Notes: generated by a model not told the origin, from the letters alone. A stretch of DNA of 53,423 nt from Paludibacteraceae bacterium (GCA_016302585.1 JAEDNI010000006.1:1-53423), one strand, 5' to 3'; shown: positions 32,949 to 41,667, numbered from the stretch's first letter. Numbers and translations are program-made.

Positions 32949-33554
32949 TTATTTAGAGTACAACTCAACGATTAATTGCTCCTTAATGTTCTCCGGAATC
33001 TCTGCGCGAGCAGGAACATTGAGCAACTTACCGGCTTTCTCAGCCTCGTTCCACTCGAGCCAACCGTACTTAGCGTGGTTGAAGCCCTGGAGGGACTCAT
33101 TGATAACCTCAAGCGATTTCGCTTTTTCGCGAACAGCTACAACCATTCCGGGTTTAACCTCGAAGGAAGGGATGTTCACTACTTTGCCGTCCACAGTGAT
33201 GTGGCGGTGGCTAACGAGCTGACGAGCAGCTGCACGAGTAGGAGCCATACCGAGACGATAAACGATATTGTCCAGGCGGCACTCGAGAAGCTGGATCAGA
33301 ATCTCACCGGTAATACCTTTGGTACGGGCAGCTTTCGCGAAGAGAAGACGGAACTGACGCTCCAGTACACCATAGGTGTATTTAGCTTTCTGCTTCTCAG
33401 CCAACTGAGTACCATACTCAGAGTTTTTCTTACGACGGTTAACGCCGTGTTGTCCGGGTGCGTACGGACGTTTTGCAAGCACCTTATCCTCGCCGAAGAT
33501 AGCCTCGCCGAAGCGGCGTGCGATGCGAGATTTTGGGCCAATATATCTTGCCAT
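32949..33554 (-). CDS. rpsD: 30S ribosomal protein uS4
   Basis: 201 residues, standard length. N-terminal 16S-binding part (MARYIGPKSRIARRFGEAIF) and the S4 RNA-binding domain about 92-155 (RLDNIVYRLGMAPTRAAARQ, VSHRHITVDG). Primary 16S binder; in E. coli it also represses the alpha operon, but I see no recognisable pseudoknot here. It lacks the zinc Cys cluster of some S4 forms. Confidence 0.98.
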   Translation of the reverse strand: MARYIGPKSRIARRFGEAIFGEDKVLAKRPYAPGQHGVNRRKKNSEYGTQLAEKQKAKYTYGVLERQFRLLFAKAARTKGITGEILIQLLECRLDNIVYRLGMAPTRAAARQLVSHRHITVDGKVVNIPSFEVKPGMVVAVREKAKSLEVINESLQGFNHAKYGWLEWNEAEKAGKLLNVPARAEIPENIKEQLIVELYSK

Positions 33555-33592
33555 AATTTAATTTACGTTAAAGGGTTTAACTTAAAATGTTG

Positions 33593-33648
33593 TTTTCGTT
33601 ATTTTCGTAATCTACGTAAACTACATAAACAACGAAAACTACGTTTAC
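33593..33648. repeat. 9-bp tandem array between rpsK and rpsD
   Basis: Nine-base units: TTTTCGTTA, TTTTCGTAA, then (after two bases) TACGTAAAC, TACATAAAC, AACGAAAAC, TACGTTTAC. The array ends at the base before the rpsK stop codon. Units near each end are partly complementary, so the RNA could fold. Confidence 0.7.
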
Positions 33649-34038
33649 TTATACACGACGACGTTTCGGAGGACGGCAACCGTTGTGCGGCATCGGGGTA
33701 ACGTCAACGATTTCAGTTACATCGATACCAGCGGCTACGCAAGCACGGATAGCCGACTCACGTCCTTGTCCGGGACCCTTAACGTATGCTTTAACTTTAC
33801 GCAGACCGAGGTCGAATGCGACCTTGCAGCAGTCAGCTGCTGCCATCTGTGCTGCGTACGGAGTATTCTTTTTGCTGCCACGGAAGCCTTGCTTACCAGC
33901 CGAAGACCAGCTGATTACTTGGCCGTCACCGTTAGCAACCGTAACGATTACATTGTTGAAAGAAGACATCACGTGAAGTTGGCCAACGCCATCAATCTTC
34001 ACTACGCGCTTCTTAGCTGCAATAGCTTTCTTTGCCAT
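33649..34038 (-). CDS. rpsK: 30S ribosomal protein uS11
   Basis: 129 residues. Platform protein of the small subunit near the E site and the mRNA exit. Typical stretches: ASFNNVIVTVANGDGQVI-like SSFNNVIVTV, SSAGKQGFRGSKKNTPYAAQ and the basic end PHNGCRPPKRRRV. It starts 39 bases after rpsM. Confidence 0.98.
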   Translation of the reverse strand: MAKKAIAAKKRVVKIDGVGQLHVMSSFNNVIVTVANGDGQVISWSSAGKQGFRGSKKNTPYAAQMAAADCCKVAFDLGLRKVKAYVKGPGQGRESAIRACVAAGIDVTEIVDVTPMPHNGCRPPKRRRV

Positions 34039-34077
34039 AATACTTGATGAATTATTTGATTAATTACTAACGGTTGA

Positions 34078-34458
34078 TTACTTCGTTGCCTTTTTCTTGT
34101 TTGCAACAGTTTTCTTACGTCCCTTGCGCGTGCGGGCGTTGTTCTTGGTGCTCTGTCCACGGACGGGAAGACCGATACGGTGGCGTACACCACGGTAACA
34201 ACCGATATCCATCAAGCGTTTGATGTTCAATTGTGTTTCCGAACGAAGATCACCTTCTACTTTGAATTTAGCACCGATGATCTCACGGACTTTAGCTGCT
34301 TGGTCGTCTGTCCAATTCTCTACCTTGATGCTTGGGTCAATGCCTGCCTCTGCGAGAATCTTCTTTGCGCTTGAACGACCTATTCCGTAGATATAAGTCA
34401 AACTGACTTCGCCACATTTGTTCTGCGGTATATCTACACCGACAATTCTTATAGCCAT
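34078..34458 (-). CDS. rpsM: 30S ribosomal protein uS13
   Basis: 126 residues. Head protein contacting the large subunit and tRNA through its basic tail (RTRKGRKKTVANKKKATK). Signatures MAIRIVGVDIPQNKCGEVSL and YRGVRHRIGLPVRGQSTKNN are present. It begins 75 bases after rpmJ. Confidence 0.98.
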   Translation of the reverse strand: MAIRIVGVDIPQNKCGEVSLTYIYGIGRSSAKKILAEAGIDPSIKVENWTDDQAAKVREIIGAKFKVEGDLRSETQLNIKRLMDIGCYRGVRHRIGLPVRGQSTKNNARTRKGRKKTVANKKKATK

Positions 34459-34533
34459 AATTTAATACTAAGGATAATTTTGTTAAATAAATAATTGATT
34501 TTAGAAGTGGTTGATTCGAATTAAAGATTGCGC

Positions 34534-34650
34534 TTATCCTTGACGCATCTTCATTTTCGGATCCTTCTTGTTGATTACATACAAGTGCCCTTTGCGACGT
34601 ACGATTTTGCAGTCTGCATTGCGCTTCTTGATTGATGCTCTTACTTTCAT
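34534..34650 (-). CDS. rpmJ: 50S ribosomal protein bL36, zinc-free form
   Basis: 38 residues (MKVRASIKKRNADCKIVRRK ... MKMRQG). Only one Cys (C14) remains of the usual Cys3-His zinc site, so this is the C-minus type, normal for Bacteroidetes and suited to low zinc. It is very short and easily missed. It lies between infA and rpsM. Confidence 0.95.
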   Translation of the reverse strand: MKVRASIKKRNADCKIVRRKGHLYVINKKDPKMKMRQG

Positions 34651-34673
34651 AGTAAAAACTTTGTTTTTCTTTT

Positions 34674-34701
34674 GGAGTCAGGAGTCAGGAGTCAGGAGTC
34701 G
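34674..34701. repeat. 7-bp tandem array GGAGTCA x4
   Basis: Three perfect GGAGTCA heptads plus GGAGTCG in the infA-rpmJ spacer. A second, unrelated heptad array follows after 12 bases. Confidence 0.95.
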
Positions 34702-34713
34702 AGACTAATTTGT

Positions 34714-34741
34714 CCTTATTCCTTATTCCTTATTCCTTCAT
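34714..34741. repeat. 7-bp tandem array CCTTATT x3-4
   Basis: Three perfect CCTTATT heptads plus CCTTCAT, in the same 103-base infA-rpmJ spacer as the GGAGTCA array but with a different unit. Confidence 0.93.
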
Positions 34742-34753
34742 CCCGATTAATAA

Positions 34754-34972
34754 TTACTTGTAGCGGAAGGAGATACGTCCTTTCGTGAGGTCGTACGGAC
34801 TCATTTCTACTTTCACGCGGTCCCCGGCGAGGATCTTGATGTAATGCATACGCATCTTGCCGGAGATATGGGCGATGATAAGCGGTCCGTTCTCGAGTTG
34901 CACACGGAACATCGCGTTGGACAATGCCTCAACTACCGTTCCATCTACTTCAATGCTGTCTTGTTTTGCCAT
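34754..34972 (-). CDS. infA: Translation initiation factor IF-1
   Basis: 72 residues, one S1-type OB fold (IEVDGTVVEALSNAMFRVQL, HISGKMRMHYIKILAGDRV, SPYDLTKGRISFRYK). It blocks the A site during initiation. It lies 12 bases after map. Confidence 0.98.
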   Translation of the reverse strand: MAKQDSIEVDGTVVEALSNAMFRVQLENGPLIIAHISGKMRMHYIKILAGDRVKVEMSPYDLTKGRISFRYK

Positions 34973-34984
34973 AATTTGTTATTT

Positions 34985-35770
34985 TTAGATGAATCTGTCT
35001 CCCAATACTTCTTGGATGTAGTCAAAGGTGGATAAGATGTCCGCCTTGCCGTTACGCACGCATACGGAATGCTCATAATGTGCGGCAGGCTTACGGTCGA
35101 TGGTGCGAGCGGTCCAACCATCCTCTTCGATGAGCACATTACGACGACCAAGCGTAATCATCGGCTCGATAGCCAGTGTCATTCCGGATTTGAGGACGAG
35201 TCCGTTACCTCTGCGACCATAGTTACAAACCTCCGGTTCCTCGTGCATCTCTCGTCCGATACCATGTCCCACAAACTCGCGAACGACGCCGTATCCGGCT
35301 TTCTCGCAGTGGTTCTGGATGGCGAAAGACAGATCGCCGAGGCGGCGTCCGGTAACAGCCTGCTCAATCCCCAGGTAAAGCGCCTCTTTCGTAGTACGAA
35401 GGAGTTGCATCACTTCCGGGCTCACCTCCCCCACCGGGAAGGTATAAGCGCTATCGGAATGCCAGCCGTTGAGGTCGATAGACGAGTCGATCGTGATAAT
35501 ATCGCCTTCCTTAAGCACTACTTTGTCCGACGGAATGCCGTGTACGACCTGCTCGTTCACAGACGTGCAGAGCGTAGCGGGATAACCTTCGTAACCCAGG
35601 CAGGCAGGACGACCACCGTTATCCATGATGAACTCGTACGCTATCTTATCCAGTTGGGCGGTAGTAACACCCGGCTTGATAGCCTTTGCCACTTCGGCAT
35701 AGGTCTTACCAAGCAGGATGTTGCTTGCCCGCATAAGCTCTATTTCTTCGTCAGTCTTGAGAAAAATCAT
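34985..35770 (-). CDS. map: Methionine aminopeptidase type I
   Basis: 261 residues, pita-bread fold. The five metal ligands are all visible: D95 and D106 (TIDSSIDLNGWHSDS), H169 (FVGHGIG), E202 (AIEPM) and E233 (HYEHSV); H78 is the conserved substrate His. It removes the initiator Met from nascent proteins in the cytosol. It lies 12 bases after secY; no N-terminal extension. Confidence 0.97.
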   Translation of the reverse strand: MIFLKTDEEIELMRASNILLGKTYAEVAKAIKPGVTTAQLDKIAYEFIMDNGGRPACLGYEGYPATLCTSVNEQVVHGIPSDKVVLKEGDIITIDSSIDLNGWHSDSAYTFPVGEVSPEVMQLLRTTKEALYLGIEQAVTGRRLGDLSFAIQNHCEKAGYGVVREFVGHGIGREMHEEPEVCNYGRRGNGLVLKSGMTLAIEPMITLGRRNVLIEEDGWTARTIDRKPAAHYEHSVCVRNGKADILSTFDYIQEVLGDRFI

Positions 35771-35782
35771 CTATCTAACGAA

Positions 35783-37150
35783 TTAGTAGGCCATAGCACC
35801 GGAGCGACCCTTGATGCGCATGCCGGACTCGAAGAATCCGTCGTAGTGACGCATCAGCAGGTGACTCTCAATCTGCTGCAAAGTATCCAATATGACACCT
35901 ACCATAATGAGCAGGGACGTACCACCAAAGAACTGCGCAAAGCCCGGTTGCACATTGAGCAGACGAGCGAAAGCCGGCAGAACAGCGATGATAGCGAGCA
36001 GAATAGAGCCCGGCAACGTGATGCGACTCATGACAGTGTCAATATACTCAGCCGTCTTCTTACCCGGTTTAACACCCGGAATGAATCCGTTGTTCACCTT
36101 CAAGTTCTCTGCCATCTGGACAGGATTGATGATGATTGCGGTGTAGAAATAGGTGAAGGCGATGATAAGGAGTGCGAATACGAAGTTATACCAGAAACCA
36201 TCGTTGTTCATGAAAGCACGTGCGAAAGCACCTGCCTCGCCGTTGCGGAAGCCCACAAACGCGATAGGGATGAACATGATAGCCTGCGCAAAGATGATCG
36301 GCATCACGTTAGCAGCATTAACCTTCAGCGGGATATACTGACGAACACCGCCATATTGCTTATTACCCTGGATACGCTTAGCGTATTGCACCGGAATACG
36401 ACGTGTACCCTGAACCAACATGATCGCGAAAGCGAACACGAAGAGCAGTATCACGATCTCCAGCAGGAACATGATCAGACCACCACCTGCATCGTAAACG
36501 CGGCTCGAGAACTCCTGGATCAATGCACCCGGGAGACGAGCGATGATACCAATCAAGATGATGAAGGAAATACCATTTCCCACACCGCGATCGGTAATAC
36601 GCTCACCCAACCAGAGCACGAACATAGAGCCCGCAGCCAACAGGATGGTGGCAGTGATAGTAAACCCATTGAAGCCGATGACAGGTACTTCTACGTTAGC
36701 CAAAGCGGGAGTGCTCTGTACTGCTGCTGCTATCTGCGCACGCAGGTTGAAGAGGTAACTCGGGCCCTGGAACAGCAAGATAGCTACGGTCAGATAACGG
36801 GTGATCTGGTTCATCTTCTGACGTCCGGACTCGCCTTCTTTCTGCATCTTCTGGAAGTAGGGCACTGCAATGGAGAGCAGCTGCACTACGATGGAAGCAG
36901 AGATATAAGGCATGATACCGAGCGCGAAGATAGACGCATTGGAGAAGGCACCTCCCGAGAACATATCGAGCAGAGCCATCAAGCCACCTTCCGTCTGACC
37001 TTTCAAAGCTGTCAAGGCATCAGGGTTAACACCCGGAAGAATGACGTACGATCCGAAACGATAGATGAGCACGAACAGCGCCGTGGTCAGCAGTCGATTG
37101 CGGAGGTCCTCAATCTTCCAGATATTTTTGATTGTTTCAATAAAACGCAT
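35783..37150 (-). CDS. secY: Protein translocase subunit SecY
   Basis: 455 residues, ten membrane helices. Forms the export channel with SecE and SecG in the inner membrane. Signatures: GIMPYISASIVVQLL near helix 2 and the cytosolic loop end RRIPVQYAKRIQGNKQYGG; a FIPGVKPGKKTAEYID loop before helix 9. The start MRFIETIKNIWKIEDLRNRL is canonical. It lies 42 bases after rplO, across a short heptad array. Confidence 0.98.
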   Translation of the reverse strand: MRFIETIKNIWKIEDLRNRLLTTALFVLIYRFGSYVILPGVNPDALTALKGQTEGGLMALLDMFSGGAFSNASIFALGIMPYISASIVVQLLSIAVPYFQKMQKEGESGRQKMNQITRYLTVAILLFQGPSYLFNLRAQIAAAVQSTPALANVEVPVIGFNGFTITATILLAAGSMFVLWLGERITDRGVGNGISFIILIGIIARLPGALIQEFSSRVYDAGGGLIMFLLEIVILLFVFAFAIMLVQGTRRIPVQYAKRIQGNKQYGGVRQYIPLKVNAANVMPIIFAQAIMFIPIAFVGFRNGEAGAFARAFMNNDGFWYNFVFALLIIAFTYFYTAIIINPVQMAENLKVNNGFIPGVKPGKKTAEYIDTVMSRITLPGSILLAIIAVLPAFARLLNVQPGFAQFFGGTSLLIMVGVILDTLQQIESHLLMRHYDGFFESGMRIKGRSGAMAY

Positions 37151-37164
37151 AATTGTTTTCGTTT

Positions 37165-37185
37165 AACGTTGAACGATGAACGATT
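37165..37185. repeat. 7-bp tandem array between rplO and secY
   Basis: Heptads AACGTTG, AACGATG, AACGATT; three units in a 42-base spacer. Confidence 0.75.
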
Positions 37186-37192
37186 AGTGTTC

Positions 37193-37639
37193 TTAGATTT
37201 TAACAACGGTACCACCGGCAGCGGTGATAGCAGCCTCAGCAGTAGCGCTGAATGCATTAGCCTCAACGGTCAGTTTCGCTTTCAGTTCACCGTTACCCAG
37301 GATCTTAACGAGTTGGGTCTTGTTGATGAAACCAGCCTCGTGAAGCTCGATCAAGCCGATCTTCTCCAGTTTCTTAGCCTCAGCGAGAGCCTGGAGCGTA
37401 GAGAGGTTGATAGCTTTGTATTCCACGCGGTTGATGTTCTTGAAACCGAACTTCGGCAGACGACGCTGCATAGGCATCTGACCACCTTCGAAACCGATTT
37501 TCTTGCTATAACCGGAGCGCGACTTAGCACCCTTGTGACCACGGGTAGAGGTTCCACCCAGACCCGAACCTGCACCACGGCCGACACGCTTTGCGGTCTT
37601 AACCGAACCGGCAGCAGGGGTTAAATTATTCAATTCCAT
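37193..37639 (-). CDS. rplO: 50S ribosomal protein uL15
   Basis: 148 residues. Long N-terminal extension into the subunit (GRGAGSGLGGTSTRGHKGAK) and a globular C-terminal half with GGQMPMQRRLPKFGF. A late-assembly large-subunit protein. It lies 22 bases after rpmD. Confidence 0.98.
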   Translation of the reverse strand: MELNNLTPAAGSVKTAKRVGRGAGSGLGGTSTRGHKGAKSRSGYSKKIGFEGGQMPMQRRLPKFGFKNINRVEYKAINLSTLQALAEAKKLEKIGLIELHEAGFINKTQLVKILGNGELKAKLTVEANAFSATAEAAITAAGGTVVKI

Positions 37640-37661
37640 AATGTCAATTTCGTTTTAAGGG

Positions 37662-37838
37662 TTAGCCAATAACTTTAACAAGGTGCTTTACCTTCTCTAC
37701 CATACCCAGGATAGCCGGGGTTGCTTCGTGCTCAACTACTGCGTTCATCTTGCGCAGACCAAGCGCTTGCATGGTTTCCTTCTGCACCTTCGGGCACTTA
37801 ATAGTACTACGTACTTGTTGAATTTTAATCTTTGCCAT
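37662..37838 (-). CDS. rpmD: 50S ribosomal protein uL30
   Basis: 58 residues (MAKIKIQQVRSTIKCPKVQK ... HLVKVIG). Small ferredoxin-like fold protein of the large subunit, standard bacterial length. Short enough to be missed by length filters; it fits exactly between rpsE (14 bases) and rplO (22 bases). Confidence 0.96.
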   Translation of the reverse strand: MAKIKIQQVRSTIKCPKVQKETMQALGLRKMNAVVEHEATPAILGMVEKVKHLVKVIG

Positions 37839-37852
37839 AGTTGTAGAAGAAT

Positions 37853-38359
37853 TTATCCGTTAAACACTGTAGAGAGGCTTACGCCACGGTTTGCAGCTAC
37901 CGTACGAGCGTCACGCAGTTCTGCGAGTGCTTGGATAGTAGCTTTAACGAGGTTGTGGGGGTTGGACGAACCTTTGGACTTGGCCAACACGTCGTGAACA
38001 CCTGCAGACTCAAGCACAGCACGCATAGCACCACCGGCTTTTACTCCGGTACCGTGCGTTGCCGGCTGGATATATACCTGCGAGCCACCGAACTTAGCGA
38101 ACTGCTCGTGAGGGATAGTACCCTTGAGAACAGGCACTTGAATGAGGTTCTTCTTTGCAGCCTCGGTAGCTTTCTGCATAGCAGCAGCGACCTCACCTGC
38201 TTTACCCAAACCGTAACCTACAATACCATCTTCATTTCCAACAACTACGATAGCTGCGAAAGTGAAAGTACGTCCACCCTTGGTAACTTTCGTTACGCGG
38301 TTGACAGCGACCAGACGCTCCTTGAGCTCGAGGTCTTGTGTTGTTTTAACTCTTTGCAT
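37853..38359 (-). CDS. rpsE: 30S ribosomal protein uS5
   Basis: 168 residues. Double-stranded RNA-binding-like N-terminal domain (LVAVNRVTKVTKGGRTFTF, AAIVVVGNEDGIVGYGLGKA) and C-terminal domain ending in LSTVFNG. It is part of the mRNA entry helicase centre and contributes to accuracy. It lies 14 bases after rplR. Confidence 0.98.
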   Translation of the reverse strand: MQRVKTTQDLELKERLVAVNRVTKVTKGGRTFTFAAIVVVGNEDGIVGYGLGKAGEVAAAMQKATEAAKKNLIQVPVLKGTIPHEQFAKFGGSQVYIQPATHGTGVKAGGAMRAVLESAGVHDVLAKSKGSSNPHNLVKATIQALAELRDARTVAANRGVSLSTVFNG

Positions 38360-38373
38360 AATAATCGTAACTA

Positions 38374-38718
38374 TTAGAATTTGAGACCTGCCTCGCGAGC
38401 TGCGTCAGCGAGTGCTTTAACACGACCGTGATAGAGGTATCCGTTACGGTCAAAAACTACTTCATTGACACCGGCCTTGATAGCAGCAGCTGCGATGAGT
38501 TTACCTACCTCAGCGGCTTTCTCGGTCTTGGTCAGTTTGTCCTTGATGGCAAGCGACGAAGCACTTGCGAGGGTCTTACCCTCCAGGTCGTTGATCACTT
38601 GAGCGTAGATCTGGCTGTTAGAACGGAAGACAGTCAGACGCGGACGCTCTGCAGTACCACTTACTTTGGTACGGATAGATGCCTTAATCTTAAGGCGACG
38701 TGCGATTTTCTTAATCAT
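38374..38718 (-). CDS. rplR: 50S ribosomal protein uL18
   Basis: 114 residues. Binds 5S rRNA in the central protuberance. Signatures RLTVFRSNSQIYAQVINDLE and FDRNGYLYHGRVKALADAAR. It lies 19 bases after rplF. Confidence 0.98.
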   Translation of the reverse strand: MIKKIARRLKIKASIRTKVSGTAERPRLTVFRSNSQIYAQVINDLEGKTLASASSLAIKDKLTKTEKAAEVGKLIAAAAIKAGVNEVVFDRNGYLYHGRVKALADAAREAGLKF

Positions 38719-38737
38719 AATTGTGTTTCCTTTCTAA

Positions 38738-39295
38738 TTATTTACCAGCCGACTTACCAGCTTTACGACGAATGTATTCACCTTCGAACTTAACACCCTT
38801 ACCCTTGTACGGCTCCGGTTTGCGGAACGAGCGGATCTTAGCGCATACTTGGCCAAGAAGCTGTTTGTCGCAAGACTCGAGCATTACGAGCGGGTTAGCG
38901 TTACGCTCCGATTTGGTCTCCACCTTGATCTCCTTCGGCAAACCGAGGTAGATCGGGTGCGTATAACCGAGCGAGAAGTTCAGCACTTGCGGCTGAGCCA
39001 GCTCTACACGGTAACCTACACCGACGAGTTCAAGAGTCTTCTTGTAACCCTCGCTGCAGCCTACGACCATGTTATGAATCAAAGCGCGATACAGACCATG
39101 TTTAGCGCGTGCCTCTTTCTCGTCGTTCGGACGGGCAACGTGGCATACAGCACCTTCTACGGTTACGGTAATCAGGGGATCAACAGCCTGGCTGAGCTCA
39201 CCTTTCGGACCTTTAACGGTCACTACGTTCTCCGGGCTTACCGTAACGGTAACACCTGCGGGGATAGCGATAGGAAGTTTTCCAATTCTTGACAT
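38738..39295 (-). CDS. rplF: 50S ribosomal protein uL6
   Basis: 185 residues, two L6 repeats. Near the factor-binding site (contacts the sarcin-ricin region). Start MSRIGKLPIAIPAGVTV and end PEPYKGKGVKFEGEYIRRKA are canonical. It lies 15 bases after rpsH. Confidence 0.98.
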   Translation of the reverse strand: MSRIGKLPIAIPAGVTVTVSPENVVTVKGPKGELSQAVDPLITVTVEGAVCHVARPNDEKEARAKHGLYRALIHNMVVGCSEGYKKTLELVGVGYRVELAQPQVLNFSLGYTHPIYLGLPKEIKVETKSERNANPLVMLESCDKQLLGQVCAKIRSFRKPEPYKGKGVKFEGEYIRRKAGKSAGK

Positions 39296-39310
39296 AGCTG
39301 TTCCTCCTTA

Positions 39311-39706
39311 TTAATAAACGTAACACAAAACCTCACCGCCGAGTTGTTGAGCGAGAGCCTCTTTGTTGGTCATCACGCCTTTCGAGGTCGAAAGGATAGC
39401 GATACCGAGACCGTTCAGTACGCGCGGCATCTCACGATAACCTACATACTTACGCAAACCCGGAGTGGATACACGTTTCAAACACTTGATCGCGTTGACT
39501 TTGTTCATCGGATCATACTTGAGGGCAATCTTGATAGTGCCCTGAGGACCATCCTCTACAAACTTGTACGAGAGGATATAACCTTTCTCGAACAAGATGC
39601 GAGTGATCTCCTTCTTCAGATTCGAAGCCGGAACTTCTACCACACGGTGGCCGGCTTTGATAGCATTCCTCAATCGAGTGAGGTAATCTGCAATAGGATC
39701 TGTCAT
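39311..39706 (-). CDS. rpsH: 30S ribosomal protein uS8
   Basis: 131 residues. Central-domain 16S binder (MTDPIADYLTRLRNAIKAGH ... LGIAILSTSKGVMTNKEA). In E. coli S8 represses the spc operon through a leader hairpin at rplE; I cannot identify that target here. The spacer before it (171 bases after rpsN) is the longest inside the spc part. Confidence 0.98.
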   Translation of the reverse strand: MTDPIADYLTRLRNAIKAGHRVVEVPASNLKKEITRILFEKGYILSYKFVEDGPQGTIKIALKYDPMNKVNAIKCLKRVSTPGLRKYVGYREMPRVLNGLGIAILSTSKGVMTNKEALAQQLGGEVLCYVY

Positions 39707-39810
39707 TTGTTTTGTTTTGTTAAATTAATCCCGCCTGTCGGGACAATATTTAATAATGTTAACTTATCGTCTGGGCTTACAGCGGGCTTATCACCATACC
39801 GATCTTGGCT

Positions 39811-39843
39811 TTGACCGTCGGTTGACCGTCGTTTGACTGTCGG
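39811..39843. repeat. 11-bp tandem array in the rpsN-rpsH spacer
   Basis: Three units TTGACCGTCGG, TTGACCGTCGT, TTGACTGTCGG inside a 171-base spacer. The rest of the spacer has related words (CCTGTCGGGA at 39734-39743 and CTGTCGGGAT at 39837-39846), so the array may have spread locally. Confidence 0.85.
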
Positions 39844-39877
39844 GATTAGCCCCACTGTATCCCTATCGATTCTTGTT

Positions 39878-40147
39878 TTACCAGCTCGCTTTCTTCACGC
39901 CCGGGATGAGGCCTTTGGAAGCCATCTCACGGAATTGAATACGGCTGAGACCGAATGCACGCATGTATCCTTTCGGACGACCGGTCATTTTGCAACGGTT
40001 GTGCAGACGAACCGGACTTGCGTTCTTCGGAAGGGCTTGCAGCCCTACATAGTCACCATCCTTGAGGAGTTGTGCACGTTTAGCTGCGTATTTAGCAACC
40101 AATTTAGCACGTTTTACCTCGCGGGCTTTCATTGATTCTTTTGCCAT
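39878..40147 (-). CDS. rpsN: 30S ribosomal protein uS14, zinc-free form
   Basis: 89 residues, the long zinc-independent type: only one Cys, in NRCKMTGRPKGY, and no CxxC pairs. Head protein near the A/P tRNAs. The start MAKESMKAREVKRAKLVAKY is canonical. 8 bases after rplE. Confidence 0.97.
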   Translation of the reverse strand: MAKESMKAREVKRAKLVAKYAAKRAQLLKDGDYVGLQALPKNASPVRLHNRCKMTGRPKGYMRAFGLSRIQFREMASKGLIPGVKKASW

Positions 40148-40155
40148 AGTCTGAA

Positions 40156-40698
40156 TTACTTTTTAAACGGTAAACCAAACTCACGCAGGAGTGCGAAGCC
40201 CTCCTCATCGGTTTTAGCTGTGGTGACGAACGTGATGTTCATACCCAGCAGTTTGGTGATGTTATCAATGTTAATTTCAGGGAAGATGATCTGCTCGGTG
40301 ATACCCAAGGTGTAGTTACCACGGCCGTCCATCTTGTTGTTGATACCTTTGAAGTCGCGGATACGCGGCAGAGCTACACGAACGAGACGCTCGAGGAACT
40401 CATACATCTGCTGGCCGCGGAGGGTAACACATACACCGATCGGCATTTGTTTACGAACCTTGAAGTTAGCGATATCTTTCTTCGAAACGGTAGCGACTGC
40501 CTTCTGACCTGCGATAGCGGTCATCTCCTGGAGAGCGACCTCAATGATCTTCTTGTCAGCTACTGCCTCACCCAAACCTTGGTTCAGAACGATCTTCTGG
40601 AGTTTCGGGCACTGCATAACAGTAGTGTAGTTGAACTCCTTCATCAGGATCGGCACGATGCGCTCCTGATAGTCTTGCTTCAAACTTGCTGTATTCAT
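40156..40698 (-). CDS. rplE: 50S ribosomal protein uL5
   Basis: 180 residues. Carries 5S rRNA with uL18 and touches P-site tRNA. Signatures PKLQKIVLNQGLGEAVADKK and RDFKGINNKMDGRGNYTLGI. It lies 2 bases after rplX. Confidence 0.98.
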   Translation of the reverse strand: MNTASLKQDYQERIVPILMKEFNYTTVMQCPKLQKIVLNQGLGEAVADKKIIEVALQEMTAIAGQKAVATVSKKDIANFKVRKQMPIGVCVTLRGQQMYEFLERLVRVALPRIRDFKGINNKMDGRGNYTLGITEQIIFPEINIDNITKLLGMNITFVTTAKTDEEGFALLREFGLPFKK

Positions 40699-40700
40699 AC

Positions 40701-41009
40701 TTAGATCTCCTTACCGGTTTTTTTAGATACACGAACGAGCTTGCCATCCTTCTTCACGCGGCCAACACGTACCGGTTTGCCGTTCTCAACTACGTTGAGG
40801 TTGGAGATATGGATAGGAGCTTCCTGTTTAACGATTCCGCCTTGCGGATTCTTTGCGTTGGGCTTGGTACTCTTCGATACCATGTTGACGCCTTCTACGA
40901 TAGCACGTTGCTTGTCAACGATCACTTCCAGCACACGGCCGGTCTGACCCTTCGAAGCACCTGCGTTTACGTAAACGGTATCACCCTTTTTGATATGTAA
41001 TTTTGCCAT
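40701..41009 (-). CDS. rplX: 50S ribosomal protein uL24
   Basis: 102 residues with a KOW motif (KKGDTVYVNAGASKGQTGRV). Assembly initiator near the tunnel exit. It lies 20 bases after rplN and 2 before rplE. Confidence 0.98.
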   Translation of the reverse strand: MAKLHIKKGDTVYVNAGASKGQTGRVLEVIVDKQRAIVEGVNMVSKSTKPNAKNPQGGIVKQEAPIHISNLNVVENGKPVRVGRVKKDGKLVRVSKKTGKEI

Positions 41010-41029
41010 TACTGTAACGTTTTAGATGA

Positions 41030-41395
41030 TTAGAGCACTTCAGGTGCCAGAGAAATAATTTTCATGTTTGTTTGACGCAGCTCACGAGCCACCGGGCCGA
41101 AGATACGGCTACCGCGGAGTTCACCGGCGTTGTTGACGAGAACGCAAGCGTTGTCATCAAAACGGATGTAACTACCGTCAGCACGGCGTACCTCTTTCTT
41201 CGTGCGCACCACGATAGCGCGGCTAACCGTACCATCCTTGATGTCGCTCGAAGGGATAACGCCCTTAACGGCTACTACGATCGTATCGCCCAGGCTTGCG
41301 TAACGTTTCTTGGTACCCCCAAGAACACGGATAACGAGTGCTTGCTTTGCACCGCTGTTGTCACATACTGTGAGACGAGATTCTTGCTGTACCAT
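41030..41395 (-). CDS. rplN: 50S ribosomal protein uL14
   Basis: 121 residues. Start MVQQESRLTVCDNSGAKQAL and end FGPVARELRQTNMKIISLAP are textbook. Located at the subunit interface, also the docking site of the silencing factor RsfS. It lies 2 bases after rpsQ. Confidence 0.98.
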   Translation of the reverse strand: MVQQESRLTVCDNSGAKQALVIRVLGGTKKRYASLGDTIVVAVKGVIPSSDIKDGTVSRAIVVRTKKEVRRADGSYIRFDDNACVLVNNAGELRGSRIFGPVARELRQTNMKIISLAPEVL

Positions 41396-41397
41396 AA

Positions 41398-41652
41398 TTA
41401 CTTAGCCCTTTCGATAATTTGAGTTAAACGCCAACGCACGGTCTTGCTCAACGGACGAGTCTCCATGATGCGTACGGTATCGCCGATACCTGCCTCGTTC
41501 TTCTCGTCATGAACATGGAACTTGCGAGTTTTATTGACAAACTTGCCATAGATGGGGTGTTTCTCTTTCCAACGAACAGCGACCACGATGGTCTTCTCCA
41601 TCTTGTTGGAAACAACTACGCCCACGCGCTCTTTTCTAAGATTTCTTTCCAT
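41398..41652 (-). CDS. rpsQ: 30S ribosomal protein uS17
   Basis: 84 residues, OB fold. Primary 16S binder (RKERVGVVVSNKMEKTIVVA, GDTVRIMETRPLSKTVRWRL). It lies 15 bases after rpmC. Confidence 0.98.
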   Translation of the reverse strand: MERNLRKERVGVVVSNKMEKTIVVAVRWKEKHPIYGKFVNKTRKFHVHDEKNEAGIGDTVRIMETRPLSKTVRWRLTQIIERAK

Positions 41653-41667
41653 TGTCTTTGTCGTTTT

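Noticed and set aside
35069..37624. 851-codon open frame on the plus strand opposite map, secY and rplO
   Set aside because: It is a shadow of three well-conserved genes caused by codon bias; its composition (E, H, T-rich, no fold signals) and position opposite secY make it non-genic.
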